Notes under the pieces: generated by a model
What the model was told of the DNA's origin: nothing
Databases searched by the model: none
Seen by the model: the letters and a program-made list of their open reading frames with translations, nothing else
Assembly (NCBI RefSeq): GCF_031884435.1
Contig: NZ_CP134779.1
Coordinates: 3,720,001-3,784,000, forward strand
DNA length: 64,000 nt
Reading direction: 5' to 3'
DNA from: Bosea sp. 685
Lineage (GTDB): Bacteria; Pseudomonadota; Alphaproteobacteria; Rhizobiales; Beijerinckiaceae
Part shown: in pieces, positions 8,784-16,262 of the stretch
Numbering within the stretch: the stretch's first letter is position 1
Layout: the number at the start of each line of letters is the position of its first letter
Program-made: the position numbers and the translations under genes

Positions 8784-8990
8784 TCAACGCCTCCAGCAGC
8801 CTGCGGCGACGCCGCGCTCGAAATGGATGTCGATGCGCCTTGTGTCAGCCGGCGTCGCGCCGCGCACCGACAGCAAGCTGTCGGTGATCACGCCGCACGG
8901 CCTATCGACCGGCGCCGTAGTCTGGCAGGCAGAGGCCGCGAGTGCGGTCCCAAGCGCCAGTGCAATTCTCAACCGTGCGGCTCGCGTCAT
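8784..8990 (-). CDS. Rz1-like outer-membrane spanin lipoprotein
   Basis: This 68-residue lipoprotein begins with a type II signal (ALALGTALAASAC) whose lipidated cysteine is residue 22. The remainder is a short mature part with PVDRPC and a terminal GCWRR. A GGGGGAGGG ribosome site precedes the ATG at 8990. The gene begins inside the 3' part of the 8902-9165 gene in a different frame, the classic nested or overlapping Rz/Rz1 arrangement. In the spanin model it would span the periplasm with its partner and fuse inner and outer membranes at the end of lysis. Assigned from architecture rather than homology. Confidence 0.75.
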   Translation of the reverse strand: MTRAARLRIALALGTALAASACQTTAPVDRPCGVITDSLLSVRGATPADTRRIDIHFERGVAAGCWRR

Positions 8991-9165
8991 CGGCCCTCCC
9001 CCTCAGTGTGTCATTTGATTTCAGAATCTCGGCTGCCGCCTCGGCCTGCCCCTTGCGGCGCTGGTCGTAGCCATAAAGGCCGAGGCCGAGCGCAAGCGCC
9101 GCCACGACCCAGGCCTGCCACGGCACACGGCGCAGCGCGGCGAGCACAGCGAGGGCCGCCGTCAC
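8902..9165 (-). CDS. Rz-like inner-membrane spanin
   Basis: The 87-residue product has an N-terminal transmembrane helix (WQAWVVAALALGLGLYGY, residues 16-33), followed by a charged helical periplasmic part containing two cysteines. The ATG overlaps the stop of the endolysin gene by four bases (ATGA), and its last 89 bases overlap the lipoprotein gene starting at 8990. Gene order endolysin - Rz - Rz1 is standard for phages of Gram-negative hosts. The short coiled coil is consistent with an i-spanin. Confidence 0.75.
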   Translation of the reverse strand: MTAALAVLAALRRVPWQAWVVAALALGLGLYGYDQRRKGQAEAAAEILKSNDTLRGRADDASRTVENCTGAWDRTRGLCLPDYGAGR

Positions 9166-10007
9166 GCCGGCACCGCAAGATCGAGCGCGTCGGCCTGGGC
9201 GGCCGCCCGGCGCTGCGCCAGGAAGCGATAGCCGATGCCGCCGATCGTGATCAGAGCGCCGGTGATGACGAGCGCCGCGACGATGTTGCCGATGATCGTG
9301 CTGTTGCCGGCAAGGGGCGTGAGTGCGTCCCGCGCCTGCTGCAGCACGCCGCCGAGGCCCCCAGTCGCGACGCCTCCGCCGATAGCGGCATCCCCGCCCG
9401 CCATGGCCCGCAGCGGCCGGGCCTGGTCAAGCGTCGCCTTGGCGCTGCCGCCCTCGGCATGGACGGGCGCCGGGCCTACGCTGCCCGAGGCCCAGGCCTG
9501 GCCGATGGCGCGCACACCAGCGACGCGCGCCGTCCAACCCTTACCGAAGGTCGACCAGGTTCGCAGCGCCTTGAGGAAGGCGATGCGGCGCGCGCAGACG
9601 GCGGCGATCAGCGCATTATGATCGGGATGCGCGGCAACCGCGGCCAGCGTTGCCTCGCCGAGCGCGCCATCGACCTTCACGCCGCCCAGCGCGCGCTGTA
9701 ACCACTTCACACTCTGCGTCGGCCCAGAATTTACCGCGCCGTCGAACACGACATAATCGACGCCGGCCGGAAGATCGTCACCGCGCACGGCGTCCCAATA
9801 TTGCGCGCGATAGATCTCGTCGCGCTCGGCCGGCTCCATCAGATAGACGTCTCGCTTTGGCTTGCCCTTGCGGGCGCGATAGCCGTCATAGACGCGCTGG
9901 ATCACGCCCTGATTGGTCCGCCCGCCCGGATCCCTGGGATGGTCGACCTTGCCGCCCTCATGGACGAGGACGGCCTTCAGGGCCTTGGCGAAGATGAAGC
10001 TAGACAT
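9162..10007 (-). CDS. GH108-family endolysin with C-terminal membrane segment
   Basis: This is a peptidoglycan muramidase of glycoside hydrolase family 108. The catalytic Glu17 sits in VHEGG, followed by DPGGRTNQGV. A C-terminal peptidoglycan-binding-3-type region (FDGAVNSGPTQSVKWLQRAL, then DGALGEATLAAV) follows. The start at 10007 is chosen because CCGGAGAC lies 8 bases upstream and the GH108 domain begins there, although the frame stays open for 91 codons upstream. Residues of about 235-260 form a hydrophobic segment followed by a basic tail, so the enzyme may be membrane-tethered, unlike a plain soluble endolysin. The gene heads the lysis cassette. Confidence 0.88.
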   Translation of the reverse strand: MSSFIFAKALKAVLVHEGGKVDHPRDPGGRTNQGVIQRVYDGYRARKGKPKRDVYLMEPAERDEIYRAQYWDAVRGDDLPAGVDYVVFDGAVNSGPTQSVKWLQRALGGVKVDGALGEATLAAVAAHPDHNALIAAVCARRIAFLKALRTWSTFGKGWTARVAGVRAIGQAWASGSVGPAPVHAEGGSAKATLDQARPLRAMAGGDAAIGGGVATGGLGGVLQQARDALTPLAGNSTIIGNIVAALVITGALITIGGIGYRFLAQRRAAAQADALDLAVPA

Positions 10008-10280
10008 GGGTCTTGTCTCCGGAGAGCAATGCGGGACGGGAGCGAGAAACGCCAGCCGCGCGCAGGCGGGAGCGAGCGCGGCAGGGCTTACGGGAATCGA
10101 AACGGTCAGATGATCGGTGCAGCCGAGCGCTCGGCGGCGCGCCACGGCGTCCAGCAACTCCTGGATCGTCTCGGGCGTCAGCGCGCCATTGGCGGCAAGG
10201 CCGTGACCGCGTTGGAAGGTCTGGAGCACGATCCGGGCGCCGGTATCGATCACGCCGCTGGGCGCCGGCGCCGTCCGCAT
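10008..10280 (-). other. In-frame upstream extension resembling a peptidoglycan-binding motif
   Basis: The endolysin frame remains open upstream to an ATG at 10280 and encodes RIVLQTFQRGHGLAANGALT followed by PETIQELLDAV. This looks like the core of a PG_binding_1 repeat. No ribosome binding site precedes 10280. It may be a remnant of another lysis gene, or a real N-terminal cell-wall-binding part. Confidence 0.35.
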
Positions 10281-10310
10281 AACGAGCGTGTCTATGAGGA
10301 TCCAGACATG

Positions 10311-10332
10311 AAAAAGCCGCCCAGAGGCGGCT
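10311..10332 (-). terminator. Prophage terminator of the repeated GCCGCC...GGCGGC type
   Basis: On the minus strand an AGCCGCC stem, a short loop and GGGCGGC precede TTTTTC. It separates the sulfotransferase gene (stop at 10364) from the lysis genes. Near-identical hairpins occur at 15818, 18908, 29264 and 30163. Confidence 0.8.
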
Positions 10333-10363
10333 GAATCGGTTTGATCATCAAGAAGAGGTAGGC

Positions 10364-12109
10364 CTAGGAGGCCTTGTCCAGAGCAACGATGGATGAGGGA
10401 GCATCCGCCTCAGCAACGCTTCTCGCAAGCCGCTCCGCATCCTCGACCCCACTCGCATGCTCTGGGTTTTCAGGCTCTAGCTCGCGCGCGCTCGCGAATG
10501 CTCGGGCAGCCTTAGCATGGTCGCCGACCTTCAGCTGCAGCCGGCCGAGGAAGTGAAAATGCCAAGCCTCGGCAGGCTGGCATTTTGTCGCCACCTCGGC
10601 CGCTTTGATCGCCGCCTCATCATTCCCCAGGTGATGTTCGATCTCACCCAGAAAATAGGAATAGCCCGCGTGCTCGGGAGCATTCTCGACCGCAAGCCTG
10701 CTGCTGCGTGCCGCCTTCGCGAGATCGCCCGCGTTGAATAGAGCCGATGCCTTCTGGTGACAGCATCCCGCCAGCAATCGCCGGGCGTCGGGCAGGTCTG
10801 CGTTCAGAGCCAAAACCAATCGCGCGGAGCGAATGGCTCCGTCGTAGTCGCCCAGGGCTGTCTGAGAATGAGCGGCATGCAGCGGGTAACGGTATTCCCG
10901 AGGCTCGAGCTCTGCCGCGCGTGCGAAGTTCGCGATAGCCTCTTCGTGCAGTCCGGCTTCCGCCAAGAGGCTTCCGAGATGGTGGAACAGCCAGGGAATG
11001 ACAATGAGGGTTCCCGCGCTGCGGTCCGAGGCCGGCGCGATCGCGCGCCGGCCATACTCGATGGCCTTATCGAGATTACCACCCCTGTGATAGCAATCAC
11101 TCAGATAGAAGCTGGTTTCCGAATCCTGCGTCGCCGTCAGGCTGCCCTCCGCGATGCGAGCAGCGAAATAGTCGACCGTGCTCTGGAGCGTTTGAGCGCG
11201 CCGCGCCGACAGCTGTTCGATCAAGCGGTCGATCGCCGAGATCTGCGAGGTATGAGCTCCGCTGTCCATGCCGAAGCGGTCCATCGCCGTCTGATAGGCG
11301 AATATCGCCTTGCTACCGAGGGCCATGGCTGAAACTTGGTTGCCACGCCGAGCCTGCTCGACTGACAGCATGTCCAGGATCGACCCGTCATTCGCGAACC
11401 GGCCATCGGTTTCCAGCAGCAATTGCTGAAACTCAGCCTCGCTGATCCTGCTCGGATCTTGCAGGAACTGATATCCGACGCTGCGGGCCGATTTGGTGGC
11501 GACGAAGCTGATCTTCTCCAGATCGTAGCCAAGCTCCGCAGGCAATGCCGGGTCGAGCCGGGACCAGAAGTCCAAAACGATGCTCTTGTCCAGCGAGCAC
11601 TCCAGCCGACGGTAGGCCTCGACATCCTCCGGGGCGAAGGCCAGCGACATCGGAACCGAAGTGACATGCTCGCTGCATTTGCTGGCCGCCCCGACCCCAA
11701 TGATGCCGCCGAGATAATCAGCGCCACTATCCAGGGTCGCCTCATAAGACACGAGCGCCCCGTGCCCCGCAGCGCAGACCGCGCTCCACCCGCTATAGTA
11801 ATGCGAGAACACGTCGGCGAAGGATGCAGGGCTGTCCAAGCCATCCTTGAAGAACTCAGTGCGCCGGGTGACCAGGTCGCGCGGCGAATGAAGCAGGCAG
11901 CTCTGCAGCCACATCACCGGATGGCGCGTGACAACCAGAAATCGCTTGCCCTCCATCTCGTCGGCGCATTCGCTGACGAAGGCGTGCTTCCAGACGCCCG
12001 ACTGCGCGATGACATCGATCCCGAACCGCTCCCGGATCAGGTTGCTGACGTAATTCGTTCCGGACCGTTGGAGGCCAACCAGGGCCATCAAGGTGGTGGT
12101 CGTAGACAT
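10364..12109 (-). CDS. TPR-containing sulfotransferase-like protein, prophage cargo
   Basis: The N-terminal ~250 residues look like a PAPS-dependent sulfotransferase. GLQRSGTNYVSNLI matches the 5'-phosphosulfate loop at residues 12-25, and RHPVMWLQSCL resembles the 3'-phosphate-binding segment. From about residue 340 to 560 there are some six TPR helices pairs (for example LGSLLAEAGLHEEAIANFAR and LGRLQLKVGDHAKAARAFAS). Start: ATG at 12109 after GGGGAA; a TTG just before it is also in frame. It lies between the endolysin and a methyltransferase gene in the late operon, where no structural role is expected. I infer modification of a surface glycan or lipid during lysogeny. Its base composition is lower in GC than the head genes. 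Confidence 0.72.
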   Translation of the reverse strand: MSTTTTLMALVGLQRSGTNYVSNLIRERFGIDVIAQSGVWKHAFVSECADEMEGKRFLVVTRHPVMWLQSCLLHSPRDLVTRRTEFFKDGLDSPASFADVFSHYYSGWSAVCAAGHGALVSYEATLDSGADYLGGIIGVGAASKCSEHVTSVPMSLAFAPEDVEAYRRLECSLDKSIVLDFWSRLDPALPAELGYDLEKISFVATKSARSVGYQFLQDPSRISEAEFQQLLLETDGRFANDGSILDMLSVEQARRGNQVSAMALGSKAIFAYQTAMDRFGMDSGAHTSQISAIDRLIEQLSARRAQTLQSTVDYFAARIAEGSLTATQDSETSFYLSDCYHRGGNLDKAIEYGRRAIAPASDRSAGTLIVIPWLFHHLGSLLAEAGLHEEAIANFARAAELEPREYRYPLHAAHSQTALGDYDGAIRSARLVLALNADLPDARRLLAGCCHQKASALFNAGDLAKAARSSRLAVENAPEHAGYSYFLGEIEHHLGNDEAAIKAAEVATKCQPAEAWHFHFLGRLQLKVGDHAKAARAFASARELEPENPEHASGVEDAERLARSVAEADAPSSIVALDKAS

Positions 12110-12118
12110 CAATTCCCC

Positions 12119-12143
12119 GGTAGCATCAAAATTTGATGCTACC
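12119..12143. repeat. Palindrome with GGTAGCATCA arms, copy 1
   Basis: A 25-base near-perfect palindrome ends 10 bases before the sulfotransferase start codon. Its arms match those of the palindrome at 12284-12308 except for one base per arm, leaving a 140-base spacer between them. No gene is supported in that spacer. Confidence 0.85.
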
Positions 12144-12283
12144 TAACTACCTGAAATGCAACTTTTGGGAAGCCATGCCCCGAGCAATTTGGTTGCCCAA
12201 TATGTCCAGAATAGCGGCCTACCGTTGTTCCGGCCGCATGACGGAGTACCAGCCAATGCGGATTGGGCGCCCAACCGCTCCCC

Positions 12284-12308
12284 GGCAGCATCAAATTATG
12301 ATGCTGCC
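12284..12308. repeat. Palindrome with GGCAGCATCA arms, copy 2
   Basis: A 25-base palindrome starts at the last base of the methyltransferase stop codon. It may act as a transcription terminator hairpin. The arm difference (C for T, and the compensating G for A) relative to copy 1 preserves pairing. Confidence 0.85.
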
Positions 12309-13369
12309 TAAGAGCCCACCTTACGAATGATGATGCCGAAGCATGTCGCAGGAAATCCGTCGACCAGCAGCTTCATGTGAGCCACGCTTTCGTTCCATTC
12401 CTCCGCCAGAGCGGCACTCATCTGGTGCGCATAGGGGGGAACGTCGATAAATCTATCCATAGGCTTATTGCCGACCGACAGGTCCAGCGGCGCACATTGA
12501 TGACCGAGAGCCGTCAAGCGAGCATAGACCTGCTGAAAATGCTTCCGCAGGAATAGGACCGTGCCCCAGTTATCAATCGTCAGATCATCATGGGCGAAGT
12601 TGTATTCAGTCGTATGGATAGCCAAGCCCCCCGGTTTCAGAACATCAAGGGAGCGCTCGATAAAATTCAAGCCATTCTCGATCGTACCGAGATGTTCCAG
12701 GGCGCAGATCGACCAGCAAAAATCATAATCCCGAACATCGCTCGGAATATCATTCATATCGACATATCGCAGCCGAACCTTCTCATCAAAGGTCTTGCGA
12801 TCGACTAGATGCGGATGGAAAGCGCTATCCGGTCCCTTGGTGTGTTGCGCAGTATTTGCCCATCCAGAAGCGCGCGCGTCGTCAGGCGCCAGATCGGTCA
12901 CCAGGATGTCGACGCCTTTGGCCGCAAAATAGCTCGGCAATGCCTCTTCGCCGCAACCGAAGCCAACTCCTCGCTTGCCGGGAACCATCATTCCGTTCTC
13001 GTAGATAGCCTGCATCGCGTAGGCAAGCTCCCAGACCTTTCGGTGGAAGATCAGCCGCATTCCCAATTCATTGCACCAGTGCCGCGCCCAATCCGATTCC
13101 AGATCGGCCTGAGTGCTCGCCTTCGATTTCAGGCCTACGTGACGTGCACTCGTCTTCCCAGCCGGCAAACCTGCAGCCAAGCTCCTGGCCAGCTCGTAGC
13201 CCATGTTCTTGACGGAAAAACAGATGCCGGGAAGGTTGCGCACGATCTCAGATAGCGCATTGATATTGGGCTGCTCGTGAGGACCGATGAGTTGAACGGC
13301 TGCTTTCAGCCTGTCTTCAAACGAGATTTCGGGAAAGGGCGGCTTCTTTTTGGAAGTTGAGGCGGACAT
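12308..13369 (-). CDS. Class I SAM-dependent methyltransferase, prophage cargo
   Basis: The product has a Rossmann methyltransferase domain in its middle. GVGFGCGEEALPSYFAAKGV followed by DILVTDL is motif I, and FCWSICALEHLGTIENGLNF and LKPGGLAIHTTEYN are the later strands. The N-terminal 130 residues and the last 70 are not recognised. The start at 13369 (MSASTSKKK) is chosen over a TTG ten codons upstream. GC content is visibly lower than in the structural genes. It sits between the sulfotransferase and the tailspike on the late strand. Together with its neighbour it looks like a glycan-modification pair; the acceptor is unknown. Confidence 0.75.
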   Translation of the reverse strand: MSASTSKKKPPFPEISFEDRLKAAVQLIGPHEQPNINALSEIVRNLPGICFSVKNMGYELARSLAAGLPAGKTSARHVGLKSKASTQADLESDWARHWCNELGMRLIFHRKVWELAYAMQAIYENGMMVPGKRGVGFGCGEEALPSYFAAKGVDILVTDLAPDDARASGWANTAQHTKGPDSAFHPHLVDRKTFDEKVRLRYVDMNDIPSDVRDYDFCWSICALEHLGTIENGLNFIERSLDVLKPGGLAIHTTEYNFAHDDLTIDNWGTVLFLRKHFQQVYARLTALGHQCAPLDLSVGNKPMDRFIDVPPYAHQMSAALAEEWNESVAHMKLLVDGFPATCFGIIIRKVGS

Positions 13370-13466
13370 GACTACCCGGTCGTGGAGGATCGCCTGCAAC
13401 GTAGCTCACTATAGTCGGAACTCCAATGCAACGATCAGAGCTTTTCGGCTATATGGAATCAGGACA

Positions 13467-15464
13467 CTAGACGCCGATCAGACCGTGAGTGAAGAGTGCG
13501 GCATCAAGAGACCGCAGCCTCGCCTCGAGCGCCGCGATACGGTTGAGCGCGCTTTGCAGATCGGACTGCGTGTAGGCGGCGGACGCAGTGCCTGCCGCCG
13601 CAGCCGCGAGCACAGCCTTGCTGCCAGTGCCCGTCATCGCGGTCCAACCGGTATCGCGAGCGCCGACGACTTGAATGTTGTTGACGAAGTAAGCGCGCCC
13701 GGTCGGAAGTTTGAAGCCCAATGTGTCCAGACGGCCTTTCTCGACCGCTGCGTTGGACCGCCAAATATTTGCGTCAACGTCGTTATATTCGATCGTGATC
13801 GCGCCGCCGCCATTCACGACGTAATAGGGCGCGCCCGAATTGTCGATCACTGATCCGGATCGGAAGGAATTCGCCGTTCCCGTTGACAAAGTCCACTTGG
13901 CTTGAGCGCTCACGCCAGTGGCGTCGTTAATGATTTGATACTGCACGGCTCCCGCTATGGTGGTGCGGATAACGTCGGTTCCGAGGAACGATTTCGTCGC
14001 TACGCCTAGCCTGTTAATGCCACCGCCAAGCAGAATGCTTGAACCGGAGGCGTTGTTCTGCATTTCTCCCGTGACGCATCCAAAGCAATTGTTACCATCC
14101 GCGAACACGCGAACGGCTCCGCTCGCTACGGTAACTGCATAACTGTGATTTACCGTCGTGCCCCAATACGAACCGATATTGTTGCCGCTGATCAGGATAT
14201 CGGACGCGACTGCGCCGATGGCAATGGCTGGCGCGGAACCGCTCCCGGCATTCGCGCCGCCGGCCAGGGTAACACCGACCACGGTAAGATTTTTGGCGTT
14301 GTAACTCAGGAGCACACCCTGGCCGCCGGAGATGCGCCCGCCATCAAACCGCCAACTGCTCGTATACGATGCGCCGGTGTCAGGGCTGACATCGATAACG
14401 GGCCCGCTCGCGGAAGACAGGCAGAACAGATCGCAATTGGTGAAATTGATCTGCCGCCCCGAGCTCGCGGAAATGACTTTTCTGGTCGTTCCGTCGACCT
14501 CCAGATCAAACGCGTAGAGGAACGACGGAAAATTAGCCGCAGATGCGGCGGTGTTCTTGATAACGAATGCGTCGCGCGCACCGATGATGCTGCTTCCGAA
14601 GATGCGCAGCGTGTGCGCCGCGCCGTCCCATTCGATGCCGTCCGCACCAGTCGTGCCGCATTGGAGCACCGAATTGATGATAGTCAGCACGTCGGATCGG
14701 CCAGACCCATCGCCGGGAGCTCTGAAGCGCAACGCAAACTGCCCGCTTTCTACAATATTCGCTTGGCAGAAATACGTCATAACGTTGTTTACAAAATTAA
14801 AATCGTACGGCTGATAGGCGTTATTTACCTGAACTCGATCGAGAAGGACGTTATTAGCCTTATACAGCTTGATCGTTGTTCCGCCGGTTTTGCCGGAGTG
14901 GTCGATCAGTCCCCTTCGGATAGTAATATTATACACGCCAGCGCTGCCAATGCTTGTCCCATCGACCGAGATGCAATCAAGCGCACCGTTGACGAACACC
15001 AGCTTCGTTAGCGCCGTTTCAAACTCAAGCGTGACACCGTGACCTGTGATATTCAGCGTTCCGGCGCAGCGATAGTACGGCTCAGAGCGCGGGAAATACA
15101 CGATGCCGCCGGCCGAGAACGTTTGCGCGAAATCGATCGCCCTCTGGATCGCTGCCGTATCGTCAGCTGCACCATCGCCGACCGCCCCGAAATCCTTCAC
15201 GCTGATCGAAAACTCCTTCAGCTTGGCGTCCATGGTGCGCGCGACCGCACCCGTGCCATTCTGAAGCCAGGTTCCCGATTTGGCATTCACCAGGATGCTC
15301 TGCTTGGTACGCAGCGGCGACATGACCTTCTCAGTATCGATCCCGGCTTCTGCCTCTCCCTGCGTGGCGTAGTCATCTTCCGCCAGCGGTGGCCCGACAA
15401 GGCCGGGGCGAAACCGCATTCTCAGCGACGATGGTCCGCGCGCGACGATGCTGACATCGGGCAT
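13467..15464 (-). CDS. Phage tailspike, right-handed beta-helix (pectate-lyase-like)
   Basis: This 665-residue tailspike would bind and possibly cleave a surface polysaccharide. Residues 89-111 (VKDFGAVGDGAADDTAAIQR...) are the signature opening of the pectate-lyase-superfamily beta-helix domain found in phage tailspikes. Residues of about 150-480 contain repeating short strands (NITIRRG, NVLLDRV, LTVVGVTL). The first 85 residues form a virion-attachment part. A C-terminal trimerising helix (YTQSDLQSALNRIAALEARL) ends the protein. Its start overlaps the stop of the upstream gene by one base (TGATG). The target glycan cannot be told from sequence. Confidence 0.85.
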   Translation of the reverse strand: MPDVSIVARGPSSLRMRFRPGLVGPPLAEDDYATQGEAEAGIDTEKVMSPLRTKQSILVNAKSGTWLQNGTGAVARTMDAKLKEFSISVKDFGAVGDGAADDTAAIQRAIDFAQTFSAGGIVYFPRSEPYYRCAGTLNITGHGVTLEFETALTKLVFVNGALDCISVDGTSIGSAGVYNITIRRGLIDHSGKTGGTTIKLYKANNVLLDRVQVNNAYQPYDFNFVNNVMTYFCQANIVESGQFALRFRAPGDGSGRSDVLTIINSVLQCGTTGADGIEWDGAAHTLRIFGSSIIGARDAFVIKNTAASAANFPSFLYAFDLEVDGTTRKVISASSGRQINFTNCDLFCLSSASGPVIDVSPDTGASYTSSWRFDGGRISGGQGVLLSYNAKNLTVVGVTLAGGANAGSGSAPAIAIGAVASDILISGNNIGSYWGTTVNHSYAVTVASGAVRVFADGNNCFGCVTGEMQNNASGSSILLGGGINRLGVATKSFLGTDVIRTTIAGAVQYQIINDATGVSAQAKWTLSTGTANSFRSGSVIDNSGAPYYVVNGGGAITIEYNDVDANIWRSNAAVEKGRLDTLGFKLPTGRAYFVNNIQVVGARDTGWTAMTGTGSKAVLAAAAAGTASAAYTQSDLQSALNRIAALEARLRSLDAALFTHGLIGV

Positions 15465-15802
15465 CAGAAATTCCCCTCGGTAATGGTGACTGAACCGTCG
15501 AAGACCTGGATCGTCTTGCCGGTTGCGGTGTGGGTGATGCGGCAGCCATGCCGGTATTGACCGGCACAGAGGCGCATCGCTTCAGGCGGCTGAAAGGTGA
15601 TGGTGTTTTCGCTGGAATCGACAGCCAGGCCATCGCCGCCGGTGAGCGACAGGACCGGACGGCGGTCGCGCTTCAGCTCATAGGCATAGGCGTAGTCAGC
15701 CCACGGGAAATCGGAGCCGTCCGCGAGCCTCCATTCGCAGGTGAATGCGAAGGTCTCGTCATCGGTAGCGGAAACATTGACCTGATAGGCAGCACCGGCC
15801 AT
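15464..15802 (-). CDS. Phage tail/baseplate protein with Ig-like beta fold
   Basis: The 112-residue protein is a compact beta-sandwich by pattern (TFAFTCEWRLADG, YAYELKRDRRPVLSLTGGDG, RITHTATGKTIQVFDGSVTI). It resembles the small Ig-like or BppU-like adaptor proteins coded before tailspikes in podophages of this order. It is coupled to the tailspike by a TGATG overlap, so it probably connects or accompanies the spike. A terminator hairpin stands only 16 bases in front of its start codon. Confidence 0.65.
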   Translation of the reverse strand: MAGAAYQVNVSATDDETFAFTCEWRLADGSDFPWADYAYAYELKRDRRPVLSLTGGDGLAVDSSENTITFQPPEAMRLCAGQYRHGCRITHTATGKTIQVFDGSVTITEGNF

Positions 15803-15803
15803 G

Positions 15804-15900
15804 GCGGCTCCTCATGGAAAAAGCCGCCCGGTGAGGGCGGCTCGGGGTGGGCTTGGATCGGCTGAAACAGCCGGCGAATTGGCAAGATTTGATATGGACT
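15804..15900. repeat. Duplicated terminator-bearing segment, copy 1
   Basis: About 95 bases match 18898-18992 at roughly four of five positions. Both include CGGCTCCTCAT, a minus-strand GCCGCC...GGCGGCTTTTT terminator (15818-15842 here) and a GGCTGAAACAGCC-type palindrome. In both places the segment precedes the ribosome site of a minus-strand structural gene and borders plus-strand cargo genes. Confidence 0.8.
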
Positions 15901-15972
15901 TGGCGCCCAACGCTACGGCAGGATCGACATTTCTGACCGGCGGCCTAGCAACCTCCCGTGTCGAGGTACCTG

Positions 15973-16071
15973 ATGGATTCCATGCAGGAGATCCTCGCGA
16001 TCGACCAGCAGGCCCAGCAGCTTGGCGAGGTGGTGAATGATGGCGATACGCATGGGGTTCTGCCGAGATGA
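15973..16071 (+). CDS. Very small protein, first gene of a plus-strand cargo pair
   Basis: This is a 32-residue frame (MDSMQEILAIDQQAQQLGEV then VNDGDTHGVLPR) starting at 15973 with GAGGT five bases before the ATG. Its stop overlaps the start of the next gene (ATGA at 16068-16071), which strongly supports translation. It is amphipathic and helical, function unknown. It runs against the surrounding late operon. Confidence 0.6.
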   Translation: MDSMQEILAIDQQAQQLGEVVNDGDTHGVLPR

Positions 16072-16262
16072 GATTTTTCGTCCTGCGCCGTCTGATCAGC
16101 CTGATCATCTGCCTGGCTCTGATCGCGGCGGGAGCATGGCTGTTTCGCCCTATCCTTGATGGCGGATGGCCGAGTGGACGCATGGCGCTCATTGCCGCCG
16201 GCATGATCGGAATAGGCGTCGCCTGGCTCTGGAGCGATTATATCGAGCGTGGCGACGGCTAG
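16068..16262 (+). CDS. Small two-helix membrane protein, prophage cargo
   Basis: The 64-residue product has two hydrophobic helices (LISLIICLALIAAGAWLF and ALIAAGMIGIGVAWLW) separated by a short polar loop. Its ATG overlaps the stop of the 32-residue gene. The TAG stop lies inside a CTAG target that received an IS481-family element one base later, leaving the coding sequence intact. A second pair of similar design is at 19225-19586. Possible roles are superinfection exclusion or host membrane modification; this is inference. Confidence 0.7.
   Translation: MRFFVLRRLISLIICLALIAAGAWLFRPILDGGWPSGRMALIAAGMIGIGVAWLWSDYIERGDG

Noticed and set aside
12133..12330. Plus-strand 65-codon frame between the sulfotransferase and methyltransferase genes
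   Set aside because: It begins and ends in the twin palindromes, has no ribosome site and reads across the methyltransferase terminator.
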